DNA of 53,128 bases from CALGLS01 sp047626155 (GCA_047626155.1 JBLHRR010000020.1:1-53128), one strand, 5' to 3'; shown: positions 25,977 to 35,335, numbered from the stretch's first letter. A program made the numbers and translations. Notes: generated by a model from the sequence alone, not told the origin.

Positions 25977-27008
25977 CTACTTCGTCGGCCCATTCCCGTT
26001 CTGGCTCATAGCCGGCGTCGTATATCGCTGCACAAACTCCTTCATTTCATCAACCATATCAGGCGATCCTATAACAACAGTTGCACGTTGATGCAGATCC
26101 GTCAATTCCACATCTAGGATTCGCTCCAGCTGGCAGGTAATCGCCTTACCTCCCGCTTGCTCAACAATGTAAGATAATGGGTTACATTCATACAACATCC
26201 GTAGTTTTCCCTGAGGATACTTCCGCGTATTTGGATAAAGGAAAATCCCACCATGGAAAAGGGTTCTATGAATATCAGAAACCATAGAACCAATATACCT
26301 CAAACGAAGATTAAGATCAGAACAGTAATCAATATACCGACGCATCTCTACATCGAACTTCAAATAGTATCCTTGGTTTACAGAATAGTACTGACCTCTA
26401 TTTGGAATTTTTATATCTCTATGCGATAAGCAAAATTCTCCGATAGACGGATCAAGCGTAAAAGCATTCACCCCTCTTCCTGTCGAGTAGACCAAAATGG
26501 TAGAAGTTCCATAAATCACATATCCGGCCGCAACGAGTTCTGTCCCTTTTTGGAGGAAATCGTTAATATCACAAGGTTCCTTTGGATTACTTTTCCGGCG
26601 GTAGATTCCGAAGATGGTACCGACACTTACATTTACATCAATATTGGAAGAACCATCCAATGGATCAAAAACAACAACATACTTTGCGCTTTTGGAAGAA
26701 ACGCTCTGAATAGGGATAAAATCCTCATTTTCTTCTGAGGCAATTCCGCAGCATTCTCCGCTGTTCTTGAGGCAGTCAATAAGTTTCTCATTGGCATACA
26801 TGTCCAGTTTCTGAACGGTATCCCCTGTTGAGTTCTCGACGCCTTCTACTCCAAGTATATTGACAAGTCCGGCTTTGTTGACTTCTCTGTTAACAATCTT
26901 GGCCGCAACTCCAATATCTCTAAGCAATCCGGTCAATTCACCAGATGCGTAGGAAAAATCTTTTTGCCGATGGATAATAAACTCATCTAATGTGATAATT
27001 CGATTCAT
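25977..27008 (-). CDS. fbp: Class I fructose-1,6-bisphosphatase
   Basis: A 343-residue gluconeogenic phosphatase converting fructose 1,6-bisphosphate to fructose 6-phosphate, cytoplasmic. The metal-binding signature VVFDPLDGSSNIDVNVSVGT (residues 112-131) carries the canonical DPLDGS, preceded by the SEEN motif near residue 91. Substrate-loop regions appear as RYIGSMVSDIHRTLFHGG and KLRMLYECNPLSYIVEQAGG. Length and motifs are those of a complete class I enzyme. It appears monocistronic, with a candidate promoter at 27078-27104 and the inverted repeat at its 3' end. Confidence 0.97.
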   Translation of the reverse strand: MNRIITLDEFIIHRQKDFSYASGELTGLLRDIGVAAKIVNREVNKAGLVNILGVEGVENSTGDTVQKLDMYANEKLIDCLKNSGECCGIASEENEDFIPIQSVSSKSAKYVVVFDPLDGSSNIDVNVSVGTIFGIYRRKSNPKEPCDINDFLQKGTELVAAGYVIYGTSTILVYSTGRGVNAFTLDPSIGEFCLSHRDIKIPNRGQYYSVNQGYYLKFDVEMRRYIDYCSDLNLRLRYIGSMVSDIHRTLFHGGIFLYPNTRKYPQGKLRMLYECNPLSYIVEQAGGKAITCQLERILDVELTDLHQRATVVIGSPDMVDEMKEFVQRYTTPAMSQNGNGPTK

Positions 27009-27438
27009 GTTTTGAGTGGTTGGTTGAAAATGGTTTAGGCCTTTGGTACGGCCGGTTCACTATTAAAAATGGTGGAACAAAGGTATTATTTTTTTTTGTA
27101 GCAATAAGGTATAAATAGGAATACTAACCTTTACGGAGAGGGAAGCGCTTTGTTTTATCCCTTCTTTGACAGAATGACGTGATTCCTCAAATTGAATTTC
27201 AAAAGGACTGTAGTGCATTAGCAAGAGTGTTGAAAATTTTATTGAGACTGTAAAACACGGAATTCATCAAAAAATCTTTTGTTATGCTTGTTCAAACTTT
27301 TCCTACCTTCACCAAACAATTTCCACTAAAAACGGTTATTCTTTTTTGCTCTTTACACAACAAAAAATTAACTTTTAGACCGCTGAAATCTTTTAGTTAA
27401 AGCTAAACGACTACAAGGAGAATGCTTTAGTTAAAGGA
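27009..27438. other. Intergenic region between divergent fbp and ABC exporter genes
   Basis: About 430 non-coding bases between two divergent genes, AT-rich. Apart from the fbp promoter candidate I see only a weak TACCTTCA box near 27303 that could serve the exporter. No ORF or RNA hairpin is convincing. Confidence 0.4.
27078..27104 (-). promoter_or_regulatory. Candidate fbp promoter
   Basis: On the minus strand TACCTTTG (27078-27085) matches TAnnTTTG exactly. A TTG lies 16 bases upstream, shorter than the usual 19, so the -33 element is uncertain. The leader would be about 65 bases. Confidence 0.45.
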
Positions 27439-27558
27439 TTGAGTGTATCGTATTCTAAAGTAATCCGCCCGCCTGTCTGCGACATTCGGACTGGTTCCGG
27501 TCAAGCATGTTATTTTTTTTGTAATAATACTTTTCAACCAATCAACAGCCATCCTCTT

Positions 27559-29352
27559 TTGAAAGATCTTTTACACATCAATAAATATTTCATAAAATAT
27601 CGCTGGCACCTGTTGCTGGGTATCTTCTTTGTATTCGTCTCGAACGCTTTCAGTGTTTTACAACCACAGATTGTCCGCCAAGCTTTAGATATGGTGGTAG
27701 AGAATATCAATCTCTACCAAATGTTCAATGGTTTCGAAAGCCAGGGCATATTATACAGAGAGCTGGGGAAGGTCTTATTGTTCTTTGGCTTGCTGGTTAT
27801 CGCACTTGCTCTGATGATGGGCGTTTTCATGTATTTCATGCGGCAGACCATTGTTGTAATGTCCCGATTAATTGAGTATGATTTACGAAAGGAAATTTTT
27901 GCTCATTACGAAAAGCTGGATCGCTCTTTTTATAAAAGAAATAATACTGGCGATCTGATGTCTCGAATAACAGAAGACGTTTCAAAGGTAAGAATGTACG
28001 TCGGTCCGGGTGTCTTGTATGCCATCAACCTCGTGTCTTTGTTTATCATGGTCATCTCTTCTATGATTGCAGTGAGCCCTACCCTAACAATGTACACGCT
28101 GATTCCCCTACCTATTCTGTCTGTCTCCATATATTACGTTAGTACCTTAATTAATAGAAAGAGTACTATTATTCAAACCCAACTGGCCAGATTAAATAGT
28201 ATCGCACAGGAGGTTTTTTCCGGAATCCGGGTTGTAAAATCCTATGTGCAGGAAGAACCAACCAGTAAGCATTTTGATAAAGAAGCCAACCACTATAAAG
28301 ACGCCTCCATGGGGCTGGCCAAAGTAAATGCTATGTTTTATCCAGTGATGTTATTGCTCATCGGAGCCAGTAACATTATTGTTGTATATGTCGGTGGCTT
28401 ACAAGTTATTAGTGGTGCCATCACCGCTGGAAACATCGCGGAATTTGTGCTGTATGTTAATATGCTGACTTGGCCAGTGACGGCCATTGGCTGGATCGCC
28501 TCTATCGTTCAGCAAGCGGAAGCCTCTCAAAAACGGATTAATGAGTTCCTAGGAACAGAACCTAAAATTACCAATCCTGTTGAAGAAGAGACCGAGCAAT
28601 CACTGGAGGGAGACATCCGCTTTGACGATGTTTCTTTCACCTATCCGGACACTGGCATCAAAGCACTTAAAAATATTTCCTTTCATTTAAAATCCGGACA
28701 GAAAATGGCCATCATTGGTCGAACCGGTTCTGGAAAGACAACAATTGCAGATTTGCTTGTGCGCCTTTATGATGTAAGCGATGGAAAAATTTTGATTGAT
28801 GATCAGAATATCAAAGCCCTGAATCTATCTAACCTTCGAAGTAAGGTTGGCTATGTGCCTCAGGATGTTTTTCTTTTTTCAGATACCGTTTCCGGAAATA
28901 TAAAATTCGGCAACAAAGCAGCCTCTCAGGAAGAGGTAGAACAACATGCCCGCCACGCAGCTGTGTATGAAGACATCAAGGGCCTACCTATGGGCTTTAA
29001 AACAACCGTTGGGGAACGAGGCGTTACTTTATCTGGTGGACAAAAACAACGTGTTTCCATTGCCCGGGCTTTCATTAAACAGCCCGACATAGTCTTGTTG
29101 GACGACTGTCTTTCCGCAGTGGATACCAATACTGAACAGAAGATTCTAGGCTATCTCAACAATGCGTTAGCAAATACTACTTCTATTATTATTACCCACC
29201 GAATTTATGGCCTATTGGATTTTGACCAGATTATCGTTCTCGATGATGGAGAAATGATTGAGCAGGGCACCCACGAATCTCTGCTCCAACAAAAGGGCTA
29301 TTATTCTGAATTATTTGAGTTACAACAAAGAGAAAAGGAAGAGGAGGCTTGA
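27559..29352 (+). CDS. ABC exporter, MsbA/lipid-multidrug type (fused permease and ATPase)
   Basis: About 597 residues from a TTG at 27559 (LKDLLHINKYFIKYRWHLLL), where homologues usually begin; the frame extends to another TTG at 27439, adding 40 residues of unconvincing sequence. The N-terminal half has six membrane helices. The C-terminal ATPase has Walker A (GRTGSGKTT), the Q-loop in GYVPQDVFLFSDT, the signature LSGGQKQR, Walker B (DIVLLDDCLSAVD) and the switch histidine in ITHRIYG. Half-transporters of this type homodimerise in the inner membrane and export lipids or drugs. The substrate is not deducible. It is followed by the PUR gene 100 bases on, which has its own promoter candidate. 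Confidence 0.9.
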   Translation: MKDLLHINKYFIKYRWHLLLGIFFVFVSNAFSVLQPQIVRQALDMVVENINLYQMFNGFESQGILYRELGKVLLFFGLLVIALALMMGVFMYFMRQTIVVMSRLIEYDLRKEIFAHYEKLDRSFYKRNNTGDLMSRITEDVSKVRMYVGPGVLYAINLVSLFIMVISSMIAVSPTLTMYTLIPLPILSVSIYYVSTLINRKSTIIQTQLARLNSIAQEVFSGIRVVKSYVQEEPTSKHFDKEANHYKDASMGLAKVNAMFYPVMLLLIGASNIIVVYVGGLQVISGAITAGNIAEFVLYVNMLTWPVTAIGWIASIVQQAEASQKRINEFLGTEPKITNPVEEETEQSLEGDIRFDDVSFTYPDTGIKALKNISFHLKSGQKMAIIGRTGSGKTTIADLLVRLYDVSDGKILIDDQNIKALNLSNLRSKVGYVPQDVFLFSDTVSGNIKFGNKAASQEEVEQHARHAAVYEDIKGLPMGFKTTVGERGVTLSGGQKQRVSIARAFIKQPDIVLLDDCLSAVDTNTEQKILGYLNNALANTTSIIITHRIYGLLDFDQIIVLDDGEMIEQGTHESLLQQKGYYSELFELQQREKEEEA

Positions 29353-29401
29353 TTTTGTCCAAATTTATTCCTGTTTCTTTATGATATTGTAAACAAATAA
29401 G

Positions 29402-29409
29402 TACATTTG
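29402..29409 (+). promoter_or_regulatory. Candidate -7 box for the PUR gene
   Basis: TACATTTG matches TAnnTTTG exactly, 46 bases before the GTG start. No clear TTTG lies 19 bases upstream, so only half of the promoter is supported. Confidence 0.35.
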
Positions 29410-29454
29410 TACAGCACAACAGGATAAATTATTTTTTCATCAAATTTTTTAAAC

Positions 29455-29910
29455 GTGGATTACGATAATAATTCTAGAAGATTCGAGAGCGTTTTTTCCA
29501 AGAAAGTTAGAGCTGGGAAGAGAAGAACTTACTTCTTTGATGTCAGACAAACTAAAGGAGAGGACTACTACCTCACCCTTACTGAAAGTACCAAAAAGTT
29601 TGAAACGGATTCTTACGAACGCCATAAAATCTTTTTGTATAAAGAAGACTTTAATCGTTTCTTAGATGGCTTAACAGAGGCTATTGACTATGTGAAGACT
29701 GAATTGCTTCCTGATTACGATTACGATGAATTTACTAAAAGACACATAGAGTGGGAAGCTCAACGTGCATTGGAAGATGCCGAAGCTGCTAAAGCGGCAG
29801 AAGGAGGAGCAAGCACTGAGGAGACAACGACTACCGAAACAGAAGAATCAGACACCGAAGACATCACTGGTGATATTGACGTTACTAAGGATGATGACAT
29901 GAGCTGGTAG
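29455..29910 (+). CDS. PUR-domain nucleic-acid-binding protein (DUF3276)
   Basis: A 151-residue protein with a GTG start. Residues about 10-85 form the PUR (PurA-like) domain: FESVFSKKVRAGKRRTYFFD, then GEDYYLTLTEST and RHKIFLYKEDFNRFLDGLTE. Bacterial PUR proteins bind single-stranded DNA or RNA and are widespread in Bacteroidota. The C-terminal 40 residues are strongly acidic (for example TTETEESDTEDITGDIDVTK) and probably disordered. It is cytoplasmic. A clean intrinsic terminator follows. The cellular role is not known. Confidence 0.9.
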   Translation: MDYDNNSRRFESVFSKKVRAGKRRTYFFDVRQTKGEDYYLTLTESTKKFETDSYERHKIFLYKEDFNRFLDGLTEAIDYVKTELLPDYDYDEFTKRHIEWEAQRALEDAEAAKAAEGGASTEETTTTETEESDTEDITGDIDVTKDDDMSW

Positions 29911-29934
29911 TTTCTAGCGAAACAAAACAAATCG

Positions 29935-29971
29935 AAAAAAAGCGACCATTTTAAAATGGTCGCTTTTTTTT
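29935..29971 (+). terminator. Intrinsic terminator of the PUR gene
   Basis: AAAAAAGCGACCATTT and AAATGGTCGCTTTTTT pair almost without a loop (center TTAA), followed by a T run. It lies about 25 bases beyond the PUR stop codon. Confidence 0.9.
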
Positions 29972-30426
29972 ATGAAAAAGGGTCTCTTAATTCCATCAAA
30001 AAACCCTTGCTGAAAAAACAACAAGGGTTGTACAAATATCTATGAGAATCTCTAAACTAAATTTTTAATAAATAAGTATTACACAAAAAATAATTTCCCA
30101 ACATACTCAAATATCTTTTTCGTTATTTATTTTTCTTCTTGAAACGGCACCATTAACTTGAGTCATGACCCGATAAAACCAATGCATGCTTCAATCCTTT
30201 TTACCAGACAAACAAATGGCCTTTGCTGGATAACAATTAACCAATCATAACCAGACCCCAACTTAATTTAAGTGAAATGATACTTTCGGGCGAACGCCTT
30301 GAGTAGCGCTGCAAAAGCATCATGGGAGTGAATTATCGGTTAATGGAATGTTTCCAAACACTTAACAAATATACAGGATGTAAACTAGCTCCTTATACCT
30401 CGTATAGGGTATTTTTTATAAATAAA
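29972..30426. other. Intergenic region with one additional hairpin
   Basis: This non-coding stretch of about 450 bases lies between convergent genes. It contains AACCCTTG and CAAGGGTT (30002-30029), an 8-bp stem that on the minus strand is followed by TTTTTT and so looks like a second minus-strand terminator. I see no ORF worth calling. Confidence 0.45.
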
Positions 30427-30486
30427 AAAACCCCAATTGGCCAGAAGTTGCGACTCTTGGCCAATTGGGGTTTGACTCCTCCGTGG
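30427..30486 (-). terminator. Structured repeat family H, copy 2, acting as terminator of the 1060-residue gene
   Basis: AAACCCCAATTGGCCA pairs with TGGCCAATTGGGGTTT (30428-30473), with AGTTGCGACT at the tip. On the minus strand a T run follows, so it is a strong intrinsic terminator 6-60 bases past the stop. The loop word GTTGCGACT and the adjoining TTTGACTCCTCC identify it as a family H member. Confidence 0.8.
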
Positions 30487-30491
30487 TCATT

Positions 30492-33400
30492 TTATCTCAA
30501 TATCGTCACATCTCCCTTATACCCTTCTCCCTTTCCTATATCAAGGCGAATAACAAAGTAGTAAGTTCCTGCCGGAAGATCTTTTCCTCCCCCGGTTGCT
30601 GTTCCTGTCCAGTCGTTATTATAAGGTTTAGCTTGGTAAACGATATCTCCCCATCTGTTGAAAACGATGAATTCGTTATCAGGGTAAAGCTCTGGATTTA
30701 ATTTTATTTCAGGAATAATAAACTCGTCATTCAGTCCGTCACCGTTTGGCGTAATTCCATTTGGAATGGTGGTGATGGTATCCAATGGTTCTGATATATT
30801 CAGGATTACTGCAGTAGTATCACATTGATCCGGGCAATTTTCGTTGCACAGCGCATAGTCAAAAGAAGTACTTCCAAAGTATCCTTCTAGGAAACTAAAA
30901 TCGAGCAATCCTGTACCTGCGTCACTTAACAAACCTGCATCCGGAGTGTTCACCAACTCGAGTGTCCAGCCGGAAACCGCTGAAGTGTCGTCATTTTCCA
31001 ACACATCAATTACATGATCAGTAATATAGCCTGACAAGTCAAATTCATCTTCTATAGCATCTGGCATTCCTTCTACATAAACCTCAATAGATTCACTATC
31101 ATAATCCGGACATTCTACAGTAGATAAAGTCCAGGTAAAGGCATGTAGACCCGGTTCTAAATCGAAGACCATTGTCGTATCTGTCATTGGGTTCTCAAAG
31201 AAATCAACTGGATTATTAGAAGTCCAAACACCAGAGGAAGCCAGTGGTAAGTTTGCTGTTATCAAAAGTTCTGTTCCGCAAATTGTAGCATCAGAAAGTT
31301 CAGGAGCCGAAGTTTCCAGCGCTATACCTCCATCGATCAAGACAAAATCTTCCGCTGTACAGCCATTGACGTTGTTGGTTACAAAAATATAATACTCTCC
31401 TCCTACATCAACAATTGGCATCAACGTTCCTTCATTACCATCCATGAGAATATTTCCATTTGATGTTGTCCAAAAGTAAGAGATGGTGTCTCCTATAGTC
31501 GTGCCTGTTCCATTTAGGGGAACAGGATCTCCACACTCAATCGTGACCGGGTCACCAGCTTCAGCAATCGGGGGTGCAGTGTTGGCCACCACAAAAATTG
31601 AACTCAAAGCTATACAGCCATTAGTCGTATCTTGTATCAGCAATCCATAGTTCGCAGAAACATCCACCGTAATCGCAGTTGTTCCATTTCCACTTACAAT
31701 ATTTCCAAGAGCAGAATTCCAGGTATAGATATAATCTGGACCCGTTGAAGAAGCCGATCCATCAATGCCTACTTCTGTTTCTATGCAGGTGATAATCGGA
31801 GCAGGACCAAAGTTTACGTCAGGAGTAAGCGTGTCGCAAAACACCTCTACCGTAGCGATACTGGTGCAGCCATCAGCTGTATTGGTTACCTGCAAAGTAT
31901 AGACTCCGCAATCGTCAACGGTAGGTGTTAGCGTAGTTTCTTCATCAAAGATATTTCCATTTGTTGTTGTCCAAAGGTATTCATAATTGGTTCCTTGAAC
32001 CGTATTCGTCCCATCTAACTGAGCGGCAAAGAGATCACAAGATAAGGTCAATTCATCTCCAGCGTCTACTGACGGTGGCAATTCAGATTCAGAAACAACA
32101 ACTATCGAAGTATCTGAACAGGTGTTGACATCGTCGGTAACAATCAAAAAATAAGTACCGGGATCAGTTATCGTTGGCATCAGCGTGGTCGGGTTCAGAA
32201 TATCTCCACCATCGTCTGTCGTCCAGTTGTAAGAAAAATCACTTCCGGAAGAAGAATCCGTTCCATCTAAAGTGATTTGCATAACCAAACAAGTCAGGGT
32301 CGTATCTTCTCCCGCAACGGCCATTGGCAAAGCACTGTCCTGAATGATGTTGACCGTGCTTGAATTGGAACAGCCAGTCTCTCCATCGAAAATGACAAGT
32401 TCATATACACCTGGCATATCAATTAATGGAGTCTGCGTATTATCGCCATTTAAGATATTCCCATCAAGAGTCGTCCAGCTATATTCCACGTTATCACCTT
32501 GAGCAGAGTTCGTTCCATTCAAGTTAATCATGGATTGAAAACAATTCAATTCATCATTCATTCCTGCATCAGCAGCAGGTAAACTAGAGTTATCAAGAAC
32601 AACAACCTCCGCTGTATCAGCACAATTGCTAAATATATTGGTCGCTACTAAATAATAAGTTCCGGCCTGATCTATATCCGGACTTAGCGTCAAAGGACTA
32701 GTAACGAAATTTCCATCATTGGTATACCACTCATAAAACGAATCACTATCATCGGGATCAATAGAACCATCCAATTCTATCAGTGCATTGTTATAACAGT
32801 TTAGAACCGTATCAACTCCGGCATCAGCAATAGCTACTGCAAAGTTTCCTGCCACTTCAAACGTATCCAAAATGATTTGCGACACCAATGAATTATCGGT
32901 CATGGTTACATAGTAAATACCCTCTTCCAGGTTTGAAATATCCTCCGTATCGGCAAAAAACATATTAGGCCCGTCCCATAGATATTCATAAGGTGGCGTT
33001 CCTCCTGTATAGTCAATATCAATAGATCCTTGGTCGACACTTGCACAATTTATATTTGAGATGGTTTCATTAGCTAGTTCAATGGCTTCAATGACCGTAA
33101 TCATTCCGTTGATTGGGTTACAAATTCCTATATCCATCCCATCCGAGTTGGCAGATATGACTTCAATATTAATTGGTGCTCCCTCAAAACTAAATGGAGA
33201 GGACTCCCCTACTTCTCCAACCACCGTAAAACAAACTTCATAAAGTTCGGTACCGTCCGGAACAGATTCCCAAGGATAAATACCGTTTGCAGGATCACTA
33301 ATTTGACTGGCGTTCCAGGATATGGGCATTTGGCCGGAAGGCAAAGCGTTCGCGCCAAAATTAACCGGATCAGGCATACCCAGAAGAACGTTATGATAAG

Positions 33401-33674
33401 CATACTGAATGACCGCAGTATCCCAAACCATGGAAAACTGGATAGCCACCAAGCTATCAAAACCGGTGCAAGTAACCGCTACACAATAAAGTTGTCCGGG
33501 TGCCGCAGAAGCAGAACCTGCCGTCAAAGAAAAGCCTCCAGTTAACGTTTGTGGAAGTATTGTTGGAATTGGAGTTGGATCTGTACAATCCGAAACCGTT
33601 GCATTAGCTGTAGCTGAAAAACAACATAGCAGGCAAGCGATAAGAAAAAGCGATAAGCTATTCAGTAAGTTCAT
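30492..33674 (-). CDS. Giant T9SS substrate: cohesin-like domain, Ig/PKD-like repeats, CHU_C sorting domain
   Basis: A 1060-residue protein from ATG 33674, chosen for its signal peptide (MNLLNSLSLFLIACLLCCFS, cleavage near NA). A cohesin-like domain (about 40-200; YCVAVTCTGFDSLVAIQFSM, MPISWNASQI, ELYEVCFTVVG) is followed by a SprB-like module. Then come about seven to eight Ig/PKD-like repeats of about 85 residues, each with an AGxDxxLxC opening and a YxWTTxDGNIL-type core. The CHU_C domain (IPNGITPNGDGLNDEFIIPE to KGDVTILR) directs T9SS export. Such proteins are exported and released or displayed on the surface, often for adhesion or gliding. A PorP/SprF gene lies just upstream on the same strand. 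Confidence 0.92.
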   Translation of the reverse strand: MNLLNSLSLFLIACLLCCFSATANATVSDCTDPTPIPTILPQTLTGGFSLTAGSASAAPGQLYCVAVTCTGFDSLVAIQFSMVWDTAVIQYAYHNVLLGMPDPVNFGANALPSGQMPISWNASQISDPANGIYPWESVPDGTELYEVCFTVVGEVGESSPFSFEGAPINIEVISANSDGMDIGICNPINGMITVIEAIELANETISNINCASVDQGSIDIDYTGGTPPYEYLWDGPNMFFADTEDISNLEEGIYYVTMTDNSLVSQIILDTFEVAGNFAVAIADAGVDTVLNCYNNALIELDGSIDPDDSDSFYEWYTNDGNFVTSPLTLSPDIDQAGTYYLVATNIFSNCADTAEVVVLDNSSLPAADAGMNDELNCFQSMINLNGTNSAQGDNVEYSWTTLDGNILNGDNTQTPLIDMPGVYELVIFDGETGCSNSSTVNIIQDSALPMAVAGEDTTLTCLVMQITLDGTDSSSGSDFSYNWTTDDGGDILNPTTLMPTITDPGTYFLIVTDDVNTCSDTSIVVVSESELPPSVDAGDELTLSCDLFAAQLDGTNTVQGTNYEYLWTTTNGNIFDEETTLTPTVDDCGVYTLQVTNTADGCTSIATVEVFCDTLTPDVNFGPAPIITCIETEVGIDGSASSTGPDYIYTWNSALGNIVSGNGTTAITVDVSANYGLLIQDTTNGCIALSSIFVVANTAPPIAEAGDPVTIECGDPVPLNGTGTTIGDTISYFWTTSNGNILMDGNEGTLMPIVDVGGEYYIFVTNNVNGCTAEDFVLIDGGIALETSAPELSDATICGTELLITANLPLASSGVWTSNNPVDFFENPMTDTTMVFDLEPGLHAFTWTLSTVECPDYDSESIEVYVEGMPDAIEDEFDLSGYITDHVIDVLENDDTSAVSGWTLELVNTPDAGLLSDAGTGLLDFSFLEGYFGSTSFDYALCNENCPDQCDTTAVILNISEPLDTITTIPNGITPNGDGLNDEFIIPEIKLNPELYPDNEFIVFNRWGDIVYQAKPYNNDWTGTATGGGKDLPAGTYYFVIRLDIGKGEGYKGDVTILR

Positions 33675-33750
33675 GGAATGATTATTTACGTGTGTTACCT
33701 CTAAGTAGAAAATCAAAAAATTAACCGGGAGGAGATTATAATTATTACGA

Positions 33751-33797
33751 ACAGGAAATTTGTGGGCGCCTGTAAATGCTCAACCCACCTTTCCTGT
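33751..33797 (-). promoter_or_regulatory. Hairpin between porP/sprF-like gene and giant gene
   Basis: ACAGGAAA plus GTGGG (33751-33766) pair with CCCAC plus TTTCCTGT (33784-33797). There is no T run, so partial read-through or processing that sets the ratio of the two products is plausible. Confidence 0.45.
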
Positions 33798-33802
33798 AAT
33801 GC

Positions 33803-34762
33803 TTAATTACCAAAAGAGTAAGACAAATTAATTTCATGGGTACTTCCGGCAAATGGGCCATAGGAGCTGAAGGAGTAATCAAAGCCGTAGCCCAATTTGA
33901 AGTTACTGTCAAACCCAGCATTTTCACCAAGCAAAAGACCGGTCTCCAAATGAACGGTGCCTCCGGTAGAAGCTCCTGCTCCTAACCAAAGATTACCTTC
34001 CATTTGATAGCGCAGATTAAAATCAACATTGACGGGAGCATTGGGGGCGTACTTTATCCAAGCGGAAGGTTGAATGTAGCCGTCTCCTATGTATTTATAT
34101 AGCCCGATTTGGCCATAGACGTGTTGTACTCTCTTTGTGTGAAACTCTCCCGCTTCATCCTTAAACTCTAAGTCCAGCCCCATTACCTGCGGAATAGAAA
34201 TACCAGTATAGAAATGACTTTCATCAAGGAATCCTCCACCATCTAAAAATTTGTAGAAATAAACGCCTAATCCAACATCAGGGTAGATCTGGCTCTGATC
34301 GTCCATTCCTAAAACATCACCAGGTTCGCGCAATCTAATTTCTTGGACATCTACTCGGTATTGGACCATACCAGCACTCAATCCTATTGACAATCCGCTA
34401 TAAGTCGGATCATCTGTAATGATACCGGCAAACCGACCATATACACCGGTCATTCCGGTTGGGCCTGTTTTATCATTCAATAAATATCCTCCAGCAACCA
34501 TAGCAAAGGAACCTAATTCAGAAAAGATGTACTCTCCCCGAATGGTTTGGGTACGTGGCCCTGAAGCCAAATCCGTCCATTGTCGACGATAGGAAGCGCC
34601 AAAAGAGATATTGTGTTCATTAGTCAAAAAATCATGACTAAAAGAGGCTGGGTTGATAAGGCTAGTGTTTTCGCGATATTGAGTAAATAGCGGCAACTGC
34701 TGAGCATCGGCTACAAAGGAAGAACATATGACACCTAAAATTAGTAGTATCAATTTTTTCAT
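33803..34762 (-). CDS. PorP/SprF-family type IX secretion membrane protein
   Basis: A 319-residue outer-membrane beta-barrel-type protein with a signal peptide (MKKLILLILGVICSSFVADA). Family marks are the early QLPLFTQYRENTSLINPAS, then NISFGASYRRQWTDLASGPR with TQTIRGEY, and the closing GSTHEINLSYSFGN. PorP/SprF proteins are paired with CHU_C (type B) T9SS substrates and are needed for secretion or anchoring of specific ones. Here it sits between two CHU_C giants, 128 bases upstream of the 1060-residue one. Co-transcription with that gene is likely, in the order barrel then substrate, the reverse of sprB-sprF in Flavobacterium. Confidence 0.9.
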   Translation of the reverse strand: MKKLILLILGVICSSFVADAQQLPLFTQYRENTSLINPASFSHDFLTNEHNISFGASYRRQWTDLASGPRTQTIRGEYIFSELGSFAMVAGGYLLNDKTGPTGMTGVYGRFAGIITDDPTYSGLSIGLSAGMVQYRVDVQEIRLREPGDVLGMDDQSQIYPDVGLGVYFYKFLDGGGFLDESHFYTGISIPQVMGLDLEFKDEAGEFHTKRVQHVYGQIGLYKYIGDGYIQPSAWIKYAPNAPVNVDFNLRYQMEGNLWLGAGASTGGTVHLETGLLLGENAGFDSNFKLGYGFDYSFSSYGPFAGSTHEINLSYSFGN

Positions 34763-34888
34763 GGGATGTGGTTTGTGGTTAAAGTTGTAAAATTATTGCA
34801 GATACAGACTGATTACACATTGAAAAAGACTACGATGGATAAAAACGTAGCAAATTTAGTTAAAGAATAAATCCGCGAATAAAACGCT

Positions 34889-34914
34889 CGTCTAAGATTG
34901 ATCAATCTTAGACG
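34889..34914. promoter_or_regulatory. 26-bp perfect palindrome upstream of the porP/sprF-like gene
   Basis: CGTCTAAGATTGA is followed by its exact complement. It lies about 130 bases before the gene start, upstream of a minus-strand TAAATTTG (34851-34858) that matches TAnnTTTG. If that box is the promoter, the palindrome is centred near -57. It could be an activator site or a weak terminator. Confidence 0.45.
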
Positions 34915-35181
34915 GGAGACGTAGGGTACAATAAGCCATTGACAAGCAAAGACTTATCAATAGTTATTAATCGGATTAATTTTTAAAACGGTATTCTTTA
35001 AGGAGGGCAATCAGGGCTGTCTGCTAAACAACCTAACAAAGGTAAGCCAAATGTTTAAAAAACTGTATAACCCATTTGGTATAAATTATTACTTAGTTTA
35101 AATTTCATACATGATTAAAACCCCTTTATTAGTCACTTGTGCGCATTAATTAACAATAAGAGGAGATATTCAGGATCAAAT

Positions 35182-35335
35182 CAAAAAAACCTTCCGCTAG
35201 GAATTAACCAGCGGAAGGTTGAAAAAAGATTTAAGTATCGTGCCCAGACCTGCAAATGGCCGGACACAGATTCAATATATAAGTATGAGTTTCCAAAAGA
35301 AGCATACCTTCCGATGCACAGTTAATACTGCGTCA
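35182..35335 (-). ncRNA. Candidate small structured RNA with intrinsic terminator
   Basis: On the minus strand a GC-rich hairpin (35240-35267: GTGTCCGGCC / GGTCTGGGCAC) is followed by an A/U linker and a strong terminator: AACCTTCCGCT with AGCGGAAGGTT (35188-35220), then a seven-T run. No ORF of useful length ends here, yet the terminator is as good as any in the window. The 5' end is uncertain; a poor TATCATTTG box near 35335 is the only promoter-like sequence. I do not recognise it as 6S, SRP or tmRNA. Confidence 0.4.

Noticed and set aside
27439..27558. 40-residue N-terminal extension of the ABC exporter
   Set aside because: It is translated only from a TTG, contains no conserved sequence, and homologues begin near the later TTG, so it was excluded from the call.
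30322..30561. A plus-strand 79-codon frame across the family H hairpin
   Set aside because: It spans a terminator hairpin and the end of the opposite gene, and its translation is not protein-like.
35137..35325. A plus-strand 62-codon frame across the candidate small RNA
   Set aside because: It crosses a strong hairpin and has no recognisable content; the RNA interpretation on the minus strand fits better.
35182..35335. 6S RNA, SRP RNA or tmRNA identity for the candidate RNA
   Set aside because: I could not find the conserved SRP tetraloop region, a tRNA-like end or a clear 6S bubble, so it was left unnamed.
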